Origin: Persicaria tinctoria
Taxonomy: Eukaryota > Streptophyta > Magnoliopsida > Caryophyllales > Polygonaceae
DNA length: 64,000 nt
Direction: 5' to 3'
Assembly (NCBI GenBank): GCA_037127255.1
Contig: JBANSL010000008.1
Span: forward strand, 8,241,396 to 8,305,395
Each line of letters begins with the position of its first letter. Position 1 is the first letter of the stretch. The position numbers and the translations under genes are program-made. A model generated the notes under the pieces. That model was not told the origin of the DNA. It worked only from the letters and a program-made list of their open reading frames with translations, and ran no database searches. Shown here one piece after another: positions 48,274 to 59,161 of the stretch.

Positions 48274-48590
48274 ACACCGCATTTGCCCCTATATTACACG
48301 TGAAATTCGTTGTAAAGGCACATACCGCATACCTATGGCTATGCGGTGTGTCTCAGCCCCCTACCGGCCCGGTCCGGTCCTCCAAATAGTTAACCAAAAA
48401 TCAGGTTATCCGAAACCCCACCGCATACCCATGCGGTGGGGTTTCAACGGAACGGACATACCCACCGCATCGTAATGCGGTGGGTGGCTATACGGGTCGT
48501 GCCACCGTATATACATGCGGTGGGTCATCACATAGGTATGCGGTGGGTGCGTTGACTGTCATTAACCTCACCGCATAGATATGCGGTGAT
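48274..48590. repeat. Right subterminal palindromic repeats of the OTU element
   Basis: At least six CCGCATA...TATGCGG-type palindromes (near 48,325, 48,420, 48,463, 48,500, 48,530 and 48,569), with varying central bases (CCC, CGTA, TATAC, AGA). The arms are conserved while the centre is not, as expected of protein-binding sites. Confidence 0.85.
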
Positions 48591-48949
48591 TAGCGATAAA
48601 AATAGTAAAAATTAACGGTGTAAATATCCGCGCCGCATATAAACTATGAAGTAAATTTTCATTGTAACATACACAACCTTAGTCAAACCTATGATATTAT
48701 TGATATCTTTATACCCGAGCTTATGAGACGAACAAATCTCTTATATGTACAATTGAATTATTATCTACTTTCAAAATAGTTGTTCCAATGACTAGAAAAC
48801 CAGTGGTAGCCGTCACCTACACGAGTTCAGGCACATCTCCCAATTTTTCGATTGTCAACCACGTTCTATTGATTAACTCAATCAATTCCTGACGAAATCT
48901 GTTTTTTTTTTTTAATTCCACAATTGGGCTTCGGGATCGGATGAACCAC

Positions 48950-49427
48950 CATTGATCGGGCATATCAAGTATGCATAGAGGCTTTGTCACTTGCGCACCA
49001 ATTTACCTGTGCCGATCCGAGTCTGGGGCTAGTGTGGTCCATCGTTCTCCTTCAGAAATCATCTATTGTTGGCTCACTGCTGAGTCGAGACGGACCAGGT
49101 CAGATAGGCTCGTAGAGCCCTATATTCCCGACCTATGCTCGTAGGAATAAATGGGAACCTCTGTAAATGAGGCTTAGAGCCCTATTTATAGGAAATTCAT
49201 CAAGTGACATTCCCAACACTTGTTCGCTTGCCTAGCACTTGTCCCGCGATAGTTGACACGTGTCGCGTGAGACATGACAAGTGTCTATTGCATTGGGTGA
49301 GTGGGTTTTTCCACATCGAGCTTGGTAGCCGGCGGATAGACAACGAGGTTTAAACTCATGACCTGCGCCTTCTGGTGTCCCTGAACTGATTAATGTGGAA
49401 CTCACAATTATGCAGAACCGTGACATT
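48950..49427 (-). mobile_element. LTR retrotransposon remnant (possible solo LTR)
   Basis: Minus strand starts TGTCACGGTTCTGC. It has a classic LTR promoter CCTATAAATAGGGCTC near 49,180-49,195, followed by leader-like DNA, and AAATTGGTGCGCAAGTG, which resembles the LTR end/primer-binding junction of Ty3-type elements. No internal coding domains. Ends are not proven. Confidence 0.45.
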
Positions 49428-49722
49428 AGAACCATAAATTTATCTTCAAAATTTTAATGGTATTCAATGATTGTGTATCACAAATGTGGAAGTCGATTCA
49501 ATCCTTCTTCTTGTTACAAAAATCCAACAAAACCCGTACCGGATAGTAAATGTACGTTTTTTATGGAGATAAAAAACTATATAAAATTTTAATTTTTTTT
49601 ATAAATAATTTTTGTAATTAAGTAATAATTCGAGCTCGATCATTTTTTTAATAAATAATTAATATTGATACGTATAAAAGTATTTTAAAATCTTTAGAAA
49701 AAAATTTTGAGCTCGATCACTT

Positions 49723-49852
49723 TTTTTTGAAGCATGTAAGGATTAGGAAATACGCTTGAAGAATTGAGTACTTAAAGTAATTAACACTTTTTTGAAGCAG
49801 GTAAGGATTAGGAAATACGCTTGAAGAATTGAGTACTTAAAGTAATTAACAG
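49723..49852. repeat. 65-bp tandem duplication
   Basis: Two near-identical copies (one T/G change), each TTTTTTGAAGCA(T/G)GTAAGG through AAAGTAATTAACA. Very recent by identity. A second short duplication, period 37 bp (AAAGCGATTACAAAA...), lies at 50,391-50,465. Confidence 0.95.
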
Positions 49853-49899
49853 TAATAAACAAATACTCTAGAAGGGAGGTTGAATAGAGTATAGACGTT

Positions 49900-50868
49900 T
49901 TTTCGCAAATTCTTTCTGCAGTAGCAACTTCAAGAGTTGGATACCGAATCTCAAGACCTTGAACTCGAAGTCAAAACCTTGAACAAAACAATTCGTGCCT
50001 TGTTACTTCTGCAATGAAATCAGACGTCAGAAATTTAACAGAGATATAAATAACACAGGACTTGTTAACGAGGTTCGGCTCTAAACCAGCCTACGTCCCC
50101 GACTAGGGTTATCCAACCCGTAGGATTCAACAACTTGTATTCCTCTTCCTTATGGATCCTAATAGCTCACCGAGAAGCCTCTCTCATATGCAATTGCAAT
50201 CTAGTCAACTCACGTTCCCTTAGAGTCCTAGACCAATCTAGAAGAGCCCCACCTCTATCAGCTATCTAGTACACCCAAAATACAGAGAAATAAAAGTCCC
50301 CTTTGCCACACCGAAGTGTGATACGTTTGAAGTATAACAGAGATTGAATTTAAACTATGAAGCTCAAGACTTCCTAACTCTCAAAGATCATAAAGCGATT
50401 ACAAAAGGAGAGATAGGAAAGAAATAATAAAGCGATTACAAAATGAGAGATAGGAAAGAAATAAAATCAGCAGTGGCGCTTGGAAGACTTAAGAGCTCTT
50501 GATGCGCAGAGAAGGCTTGGTGAAGGTGTCGATGAATTGTTTCTTCCTTCTCTTCTTATAGCCGAGAGCTCCTGGATGTTCTGCTGATTCTTATCCCCAA
50601 AATCTTGATCGGTTAAAACAAATATTTGAATGTCAAAATTGCTTGGGGATGGATGTTCCAACTTGCTGCCGAGATGTACGTTTCTTTGTTGCTGAGATCC
50701 TCTAGTCGAGTTTGTTGCTGAGATATACTCATATACATGTCGAGATCTTGTGGTCAATTTTAAATTCAAATCACCTGCAAAGATATATCCTACCACAAAA
50801 ATCCTTTTCCAATTTGTTCAATAAATAAATCAAATAAATAACCAATTTGACCAAATCTAAGCAATATC
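49900..50868. other. Repeat-like DNA, no gene
   Basis: Includes AACGAGGTTCGGCTC...CCTACGTCCCCG (50,068-50,101), a motif common in plant retrotransposon-derived repeats, and the 37-bp duplication. No gene recognised. Confidence 0.4.
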
Positions 50869-51269
50869 AAGTACGAGGGGGATGGTTCCGGTGTACTCAG
50901 GCCTTATTGTGTATCATGTACACACATCTAGGCCATTGATTTAGTAGATCGGATGGTTGTGGTAATTAGACATTTTTCTTTTTTTTTGATAATAAAAATG
51001 GTGGGGTCCACGGGTTGCTTTTGCTTTACTTGTCAAAAGCTAGCGCGTGATGGGAGATAGGTGAGAGATGGTTGAATTTGGGTTGTGTTTAGTGGGCCCG
51101 AATTTTCTCTCTCTCTCTCTCTTTTTTTTTTTTTGGCTTGTGTACTATTATAAACCCTTATTAATATTTAAATTGTTAAAATTATGTATTCAGAATTTTC
51201 AAAAAAAAAAAGATTATGATTTGGTTTTAATTAACGGTCTATATTATTATTGTGAATTTTCCTTTAAAA

Positions 51270-52010
51270 AATGATTATTCGAAGGTATTGATAAATTATT
51301 CGAAGGTGTTGATGGATTATTCCATGGTATCGATATATTATTCAATTGTATCAAATGATTATTCAGTGCTACGACCGACTTTACATTGTTAATAGATTAT
51401 AAATTTCCAATCGGCTAGCATCCTCAAACCGTCATGAACTTATGTCAAACTTCATGTTAACAAATAACTAACAATTATTCGATGGTATATCTTGATTATT
51501 CAACGGTATCGCTTGATTATTCGATAGTATCAATAGATTATTCGATTGTATCAAAGGATTAATCAGTGCTACGTACGACTTTACATTGATAATAGGTTCT
51601 AAATTTCTAATCGGCTAGCATCCTCAAATCGTCATGAACGTAAGTCAAACTTCATGTTAACACATAACTAACAACTAGTATAACAATTATTCGATGGTAT
51701 ATCTTAATTATTCAATGGTATTATTTGATTATTCGATGATATATCTTGATTATTCAATGATATTATATGATTATTCGATGATATCGATAGATTATTCAAT
51801 TATATCAAAGGATTATTCATTGCTACGACCAACTTTCCATTGTTAATAAATTCTAAATTTCTAACTGGCTTTAACTTCAAAAAAAAAAAAAATCTAACCG
51901 GCTAGCATCTTCAAACCGTCATGAACTTATGTCAAACTTGATATTAACAAATAACTAACAATTATTCGATAGTATATCTTGATTATTCAATGATATCGAT
52001 CGAATTGTGA
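51270..52010. repeat. Hierarchical satellite: ~21-bp units within ~190-260-bp units
   Basis: Short unit GATTATTCGATGGTATCGATA-like, repeated in blocks. Each block is followed by TGCTACGACCGACTTTACATTG, CGGCTAGCATCCTCAAACCG and ACTTATGTCAAACTTCATG. Large units begin near 51,362, 51,552 and 51,815; they differ mainly in the number of 21-bp units, and the third carries an extra A-run insertion. Confidence 0.88.
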
Positions 52011-52260
52011 ATACCTTCTACAAGTTTATTTATTATTAAAACCAATTATGCTAATAAGATAAGTGCAATAGTAATAAAAATATTTTCAATTACACAGAAT
52101 TAAATTGAATGAAGCAGCGAACAAAGGTAAATACACTAGATCTCCCTTTATGCACTCGTATAAACTCCAATTGTCGATGATGTACTTGAATTCGATTGGC
52201 ATGGCTCCCATAGTTGAGATGCCAATGGCGGCTCTCAATTTCCAATTAACAAGTTTGTTA

Positions 52261-52996
52261 GGGCCCGTTTGGTATCCATATACCTATATGGGATATGGGT
52301 ATGGATATCACTCATACCCATACCTAGTGTTTGGTAAATAGGTATATGGATATCAATCCGATATACCTATTTTTCCCTTCCTTTGTATTTTGGCCCATTT
52401 TGATATACCCATCTAATGGGGATATCAAAACAAGACGCTCCTCTCCTCTTCTTTCTTCCTCAACACAGACGCTCCTCCTCTTTCTTCCTCAACGCTTCTC
52501 TGTAGAGCAACTTGCCTTTGGATTTCTCCCTCAAGCTTGGATTCTCAACCCAATCAAAGTATGTTCTTCACTTTTTATCTATTCTTTTCTACTTCGGTCT
52601 TCGATTTGTTGATAATTTCCAAAATTCATAGAAATTTCTAGATCTAGGGTTAGGGTTTCTATTCTCCGTCTAGCCCTTGTGAGCCTTTCAATCTTTCCGA
52701 CCAGCCCTTTCCGACTGACCAGCCCTTCCGACCACCAACAGACCCGACCAGCACTTCCGACCAGCCCTTTCCAACCACCAACAGGCCCGACCAGCCCTTC
52801 CGACCACCAACAGACCCTACCAGCCCTTCCAACCAGCCCTTTCCGACCCAAGAAGCCTATTCTGATATACTATTATGATATACTCAGCATACCAAACAGG
52901 GATATCAGATATCAGATTGATACCCATATCCCTGATATCGATATCTAATACCCATATCTGATATCTGATATACGTATATGGATACCAAACGAGCCC
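52261..52996. mobile_element. PIF/Harbinger-like element
   Basis: 736 bp with termini GGGCCCGTTTGGTATCCATA and (right end, inverted) GGGCTCGTTTGGTATCCATA and TTA duplications (52258-52260, 52997-52999). Both ends carry GATATC/ATATAC-rich arrays. The interior 52,695-52,850 is a CCGACCAGCCCTTCCGACC tandem repeat. No transposase. Nested in the Mutator-like element. Confidence 0.88.
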
Positions 52997-54655
52997 TTAA
53001 TGAAATTGAGTCAACAATAGTGGCTGGACTTGAATCTGCCCATTGAACACAACAGGTTGACCTTCGAAAGCACTCAATTTCCAATTAACGGAATTGAATT
53101 GCAAAATATTTGCCGATCAGAATAATAGAAAGCGTAACAAATTGGACGTGGGCTAATACGAGAGTAGCCTCGCCGCCTCCAGAATCCAAAACGATTGAAC
53201 GTAATCACCGCCATATATACTCAGATCTAGACGAGAGGATCAGATTTGAGAAGAATACAAAAGCATACCTTCAAGAATCGGATGACTCTTAGCTTCAATC
53301 ATTGCAATAACTTTGAGATTGAGAAGGATTTGAGGAGAGAAACCCAGATCTGGGCATCAAATTCGTCGATCAGCCACCTGCAGGTCCTCGTTCTCTTCCT
53401 CGGCGACTTCAGCGGCCGTCTCCTTCAGAGCCTAGGCGGCGTTTAGCGGAGAAGGCCGGGGCTGGTCTCACCGGCGCACCTCTCTTCCGCGCACATCTAC
53501 ATCGCCTCCGCCGCCGCCTTCGCTTGCGCCATCGCCATCTCCTTCGAACTTGCTTAACGAGTTGCCATCCACCATCGCCATCACCATCTCATCCGCTCTC
53601 CTCCATGGAGCAAGAAGGAGGCGACTCTATTTTGGGAACCAGTTGAAGAAGAAGTCCAACAGAGATTTAGGTTTTGTTCTTCACAGGCGCTTCACGGTTT
53701 AGTAGGATGAAATTGGGATTAATTATCCACTTTTTTTTTAAAAGCTATCAATACACGTGGCATTATCTTATCCTTCCATTTTCTATAGATCATCGACCCA
53801 GATTTGTGTACATGATACACAATAAGGGTTGAGTACATATGATCCATACTCCAAGTACGAGTAACCACTTTCAAATATCTAAATTCAATTTAAAAACAAT
53901 GACCAAATCTCACGTAATGATTCAATATACAAATAAGCCACATTTAAAATTCAAATTAATAAAAAACAAATCAAATCTTCCAAATCTATCATAAAGCTCG
54001 TAAAATATTTCTTTTTCAAATCATTAATATAAAGCACGTAATTGATATTTCGAACCATCTAGAACACTGACCTAATTAAAATATATACTCCGTAGCACAT
54101 ATAATTTCGTGACCTAAATAAAATATATTCCGAGAATAATAAATAAAACAACCACAAAATATAATTGATATTTGCATAAAATACTACCTTATCTGTCTTC
54201 CATCGTACCTACAAAAATATATCACATTATTATCAAGGTGAAATCAACAACGCTGACGACCCGGCTTCTTTCCTAGCGGACGAGAATACGAAGTTCTAAG
54301 GGAGTAGTTGATCAGTGATCACTACTAGGGGTGGGCACAAATCCCGCAAATCCCGTCCCGTCCCGCATCCCGTCCCGATCCCGTCCCGATCCCGGTGGCA
54401 TTTAGACAAAAAAAAATCGATCCCGTCCCGCAAAAAATACGCGGGACGGGACGCGGGACGAAGAGTTCTCGTCCCGCAAATCCCGTCCCGTCCCGCATAT
54501 ATATATAAAATTATATATTTTTATATATATGATTAAAATTAATAAAAACATAATATGTTTATATTATATATTAATATTTATTTAAACCCAATATTAAAAT
54601 AAATAAAAAGATTTAAAATACTTATACAAAAAACTTGCTGTAATCATTTTTTTTA

Positions 54656-55581
54656 GGAAAAATGACCAAGAATAATACAAACTATCACTCGTGAACCAAA
54701 AATAATACGAACTTTAAAATTTACTAATTGGTATACAAACTATCTCATATTAAACCAATATCAACACAATAGCTAAAATTTACCAACAAAAAAATAATCT
54801 GGACTTAAAATATAATTAACTAAAAGTTTGGGAGAAATTGTAAAACTAAAAGTACTCACTTCATCCATGGAGGCTGGAGAAAAGATGGCAAGGGAAACCT
54901 TAATCTGAAATTCGAAGGGTTTTTGTACGAGTTGGCTATGAGAATTGAAAATTTTGAAATTTCTATCCTAAAATCTGCAAAAGCCCTCCCCTAATTCGAT
55001 ATGGGATTTGTGTTTTTGAATTCAATTGAAGGGTTTGTGGTTTGAGAAATTTTGTGTTCTTTGTAGCGTCCATGGAGAGAGCAGAGCATTGAGCGAGCGC
55101 GGAGTGGAGCTGGCGAGGAGACGGTGCGCAGGCGTCGGCCTCGGAGAAGGGAGCGGCTGCGGAGAGGCGGTCGAAGAGAGTGGAGGACTCGCTGAGGTCG
55201 GGGACAATGTCGGCGGTGGGAGTCAGAGCCGAGGTTGTAGATCTGGAGAATGTTAGGGTGCGGGGAGAGGAGGAGGAGGAGGAGCTCGGGCTCGGCGTCG
55301 AGGGAGTCGTCGGCGAAGGAGGCTCCGGAGGATGCGGGAGAAGCAGCAAGGGATGGGAGGAAGATGATGATGAACAGTCACTATTCCCCTAATTTACAAA
55401 ATTTTTCCAAACTTCTTTGTTAATTATGTTTTGAGTTTACATTGTTTTTCGTTTCTGAATTTTAGCCACGGTATCAAAATCGGTTTAATTGGACATAGTT
55501 TGTATACCAATTAGCAATTTTTAAAGTTCGTATTATTTTTGGTTCACGGATGATAGTTGGTATTATTCTTGGTCATTTTCC
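54656..55581 (-). mobile_element. Pack-MULE nested in the hAT-like element
   Basis: 926 bp with ~100-bp terminal inverted repeats (GGAAAAATGACCAAGAATAA left; GGAAAATGACCAAGAATAA right, inverted) and a perfect 10-bp duplication ATTTTTTTTA (54646-54655, 55582-55591). The middle is GC-rich and holds host kinase-like sequence on the minus strand. Confidence 0.88.
55085..55330 (-). pseudogene. Captured PEP-carboxylase-kinase-like fragment
   Basis: Minus-strand frames give FADDSLDAEPELL and LLSPHPNILQIYNLGSD, then after a frameshift IVPDLSESSTLFDRLSAAAPFSEADA. This order matches the kinase N-lobe of PEPC kinases (NEP-x-LLSPHPNI, then L.L...TLFDR, then SE.EA). Those kinases phosphorylate PEP carboxylase. 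The ATP-binding loop and catalytic lobe are missing, and the frame is broken. The fragment identity is from motif order only. Confidence 0.65.
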
Positions 55582-56280
55582 ATTTTTTTTAAGTGAACAA
55601 CGAGAGCATAGAGCTAGTCCGGCCCAAATGGCTATTTCACCAGTAAATGGAAATCAAGAGTGCAGAATATATTTCTAATAGAATTGTGTAAGATTTGGTA
55701 GATTTTTACCTTTGCTACTTATTATTTTTGGAGTTGTGAATTATTTTTTAATCTTTTTTTTGACTAGGGACAAGTCCCGTCCCGTCCCGATCCCGTCCCG
55801 TCCCGTGAGGGGTAAGACCCTGCGAGATTTTGAAAAAAAAATTTGAATCCCGTCCCGCTAAAAATACGCGGGACGGGATGCGGGATTACCCCAATCCCGT
55901 CCCGTCCCGCCCCATGCCCACCCCTATTCACTACGCTTCTTTTCCAAGTTCCAACCTCCCCTGACCATCTCCTCGAAGCTTCCTCCGAGTCAAAGTATCC
56001 TCTATGACAGTACTCACATTTTACACGAAATTGCTGTTCAAGTGCACACTGTACAGTCCTCTTTTTCTTAAATCCCAATTCCCGAAACCGATCGCCATAA
56101 AACCTCAATTTTGTGGGTAGCCAACAGAAATTGTTGAATGCCCCTCCTTGAATTCTCGTCTTCTTCCGTTCCAATTTGGTGGCTTTGGGTTTCTGTTGAC
56201 CGAACCCTAGCAAAAGCTTCAACCTTTTTCCCGGTATTTGGAAGGGTTAGAAGCTGAACTGAGGAAGACAATCTGCAGAG

Positions 56281-57983
56281 ATGGGAACGACCGCCGTCGC
56301 CGGATTTCTGTTGTTGGTTACTCTCAACTTCGTTGCCGGAAACCCAGACGGCGACGCTCTGTGTGCTCTCCGCCGGAGCTTGTCGGATCCCGATAAAGTA
56401 CTTGACAGCTGGGATCCAACTCTTGTGAACCCTTGCACCTGGTTTCACATCACCTGTGATCAAGATAACCATGTTACCAGAGTGTGAGTTCTCTCTATCT
56501 CTTTCTTTCTTCATCTGGTTTAATTTTGCTTATTTTTCTTTTTTGATTATTATTGTTCTTGCTGTGTTCATGAGAAATTAATCGGGGTTTAGTGCTTCTA
56601 ATAAGCTTTCTTCATCTTAGAGCGAATGCTATAAGATAAAATGGAAAGATTCAGAACTCAAACAGTATGAACTCAAACTGTGTGTTGAGCAAAGCAATAA
56701 ACTATACATTCATTAGTGCAGACAGTGCTATAAAATTGTCGATTTTCGGGGTTTTCTCCGTTCCCCTTTTGATTTTGGTAGCGTAATTTTCATTTTCACC
56801 TGATTGCTGAATTCAGACAGTGCACTTCAATCATTTTAACAGTGTTTTTATTTTTCCTCAAATTTAATCTTGATCCTCTCTTGCAAGATGCCAATTGCAG
56901 ATTCTGATTTCTGATCTTTGGAGTTTGGATGTACATGTAATGTAGATTCAAGTTTTACTACTGTTTGCAGTTTGCATCTGCTTAAAGATCTAGGTCTTCA
57001 TATCTTGTTAAGATTATCTGCATCAATGGAGGAATTTCAATGAGAATTTTGATGCAGCCTCAAATCAGTTTATGCTTTGTGATAAGTTTGGGGTTGGCAA
57101 TGTTTTTCGGCAATGATCAGCTTATTATTTGTTCTATGATTTTGTGGACCAGGGACCTTGGCAACTTAAACCTGTCTGGTCATCTGGTGCCTGAACTCGG
57201 GAAACTTGAACATCTCCAGTATTTGTAAGTATACCGACATTTCGCCTTACATACCATCTTTCTATCTCGTCTTCAGTTAATATATGTTTTCAGATCTTGA
57301 CCAATTTTTTTGTATATACACATTATCTTAATTCAATTTTGCTGCTCCAGGGAGCTGTACACGAACAATATTCAAGGAACAATTCCAGCAGAACTCGGAA
57401 ATCTAAAGAACCTAGTTAGCTTGGATCTGTACAACAACAACATCTCCGGGATCATTCCCCCTGAGTTGGCAAAACTCAAGTCACTTGTCTTCTTGTGAGT
57501 TCAATATCGATCTAGATACATATTGTCAATAACTTCAAAATTTTCTTATGAAGCACTGATACCTGTTTGATTTGGCAGGCGACTCAACAATAATCAACTA
57601 ACTGGGCGTATTCCGAGAGACCTTGCTAATCTCGGGAGCTTGAAAGTGCTGTAAGTTACTGTAGCTCAATTACCCGCATTCAGTAATTGCATCGTTCTAT
57701 CAATCTTCCTTTATCTTGTCTTCTTTGATTGCAGGGATGTCTCTCACAACAATTTATGCGGAACCATACCCACAACCGGTCCATTTGAGCACATTCCTTT
57801 GGAGAAGTAAGTACATCGCTTCACGCGTACATTTGCTCACGTCTCATATGATCTGTATAGAACAAACCTACTGCATTGCCATCATCTCTAATCACGGGTA
57901 ATCTGTGCAGCTTTGAGAACAATCCGCAGCTGGAAGGCCCAGAGTTGCTCGGCCTCGTAAGCTACGACACTAACTGTCCATGA
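56281..57983 (+). CDS. Secreted LRR protein, SERK-like ectodomain without kinase
   Basis: 211 residues from six exons: 56281-56483, 57153-57224, 57351-57494, 57579-57650, 57735-57806, 57911-57983. Signal peptide [24 protein letters not shown]-cap [35 protein letters not shown]; five LRRs of 24 residues, mostly one per 72-bp exon ([77 protein letters not shown]); C-cap [15 protein letters not shown]. It closely matches Arabidopsis AT5G21090/AT3G43740-type proteins, related to SERK/BAK1 ectodomains but lacking membrane and kinase parts. Likely apoplastic; family members are implicated in defence and receptor complexes. All introns are phase 2, the usual LRR pattern. Confidence 0.95.
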
Positions 57984-59161
57984 GATTTGTCCTAGTGCAG
58001 CGTCGATAAAACAAGCCTGTACGTGTAGGTGTCTCCTATAAAAAAAAAAGGGGCTTAAATGTTGCTTGGTTATGAATATGGTTGATGTATGATGTTTTGT
58101 AATAGTTTAGTTGATCCAAGTGGATTTATTTTATCATCACCAGCTTGATTGATCTACATGATTTTGCCTAGTTTTTCTTCGCGACTCCTCGATTGGGCCA
58201 TGGCTGTTTTATCACATTCCTTGGGAATCAAGAATGAGAATCTTTCGGTTGGTTGAGATTCGTCAGGTGCTACTATCCTCGAATACCCATATAAATCCCC
58301 AAAAAAAAGAATGAGCATGGTTTGAAATAAAAATAAAATGAAATGCAATTTGGTTTTCAATCAATCAGTAATCTCAAATTCAAAATTCCTGCCATCCATC
58401 AAGCATTCAAGCCTCCTTTAAATATTTTTGAGGTCGTGATCAGATCAGTTTGAAGATTATTGGTAGGAATTTGGGATTTTCTCCTACCGAACATCATGAA
58501 AATCAAAACTGAAAATAAAATTAAAGTTTTGATTTTTTTGGTTGTTTATTTTGATTCGATTTATTTCATTTGTTTTATATTTAAATCGAGTATTATGTGA
58601 TCAAATTAAAGAGTGGACCCTCGTATGGACGGGCAAATAACTCAATATTTTTTTGACAAAAAAAAAATAACTCAATGTTTTCAAAATCTCAAAATAGTTA
58701 CTGTATAACCGATTTTAGAAGTTATCCTCCAACTCATAAGTGATAACATGTTTTCAAAATTTTTGTTATACATTATAAATTTATTATAATTATAAAAAAT
58801 AAATTATACAGTATTAAATTATAAAAAAATTATTATAATTATATTATGAACATAATTAACTATCTTATGTTTTTTTATAAGAAAAATATATGCTTCAAAA
58901 TGAACATTTTATTTATTGCTTAACATATATGCTCACTCTAATAAATATTACATGGACCCCTCAAAATTTGGGTATCAAAATTTAATTTTCCTCTTAAATG
59001 TGTGTAAATGGCCTACATAAAGAGACAATTTCATTATAGAATTTGGCACAACGCAGAAGAGGATTGGATGAGCTGCAACTGCAAATTTTTGTCCCGACCG
59101 GAGAATTCCAAAGAGGGGAGAGTTTAGGAAAGGGCGATGGGAAACCTGCAATGAATCAAAG
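57984..59161. other. Intergenic, no gene seen
   Basis: The 3' flank of the LRR gene, then A/T-rich DNA. Nothing coding recognised. The probable cupin-gene promoter and leader occupy the last few hundred bases. Confidence 0.5.

Larger units (their letters stand above)
44754..48635 (+). mobile_element. Mutator-type element carrying an OTU protease gene
   Basis: 3,882 bp flanked by a perfect 9-bp duplication CATATAAAC (44745-44753, 48636-48644), the size typical of Mutator-like elements. Termini are imperfect inverted repeats: GGGTGATGATAAGTTCACCG on the left; the right end read inward is CGGCGCGGATATTTACACCG; both continue TTAATTTTTACTATTT. Both subterminal regions hold many CCGCATA/TATGCGG half-palindromes. 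Two protein-coding regions are inside (45.2-46.7 kb and 47.1-48.0 kb). I see no transposase (no DDE or FAR1-like domain), so it is probably non-autonomous or has lost it. Confidence 0.8.
50878..53852. mobile_element. Mutator-like element with internal satellite and nested insertion
   Basis: 2,975 bp with a perfect 9-bp duplication AAGTACGAG (50869-50877, 53853-53861) and ~80-bp terminal inverted repeats sharing TTATTGTGTATCATGTACAC. Interior: hierarchical satellite (51,270-52,000), a Harbinger-type element (52,261-52,996), and GC-rich coding-like DNA at 53,380-53,600 that could be captured host sequence (AHIYIASAAAFACAIAISFEL). No transposase. Pack-MULE-like. Confidence 0.85.
54326..55926. 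mobile_element. hAT-like element interrupted by a Pack-MULE
   Basis: 1,601 bp starting TAGGGGTGGGCACAAA and ending CATGCCCACCCCTA, flanked by ATCACTAC (54318-54325) and TTCACTAC (55927-55934), a 7/8 match. Ends hold dense CCCGTCCCG / CGGGACGGGA arrays. Without the 926-bp nested element and its duplication it would be about 665 bp, close to the 698-bp hAT at 19.7 kb. Confidence 0.85.

Noticed and set aside
54963..55349. 128-codon minus-strand frame as a real gene
   Set aside because: Lies within a Pack-MULE, is frameshifted against the kinase alignment, and lacks both kinase ends.
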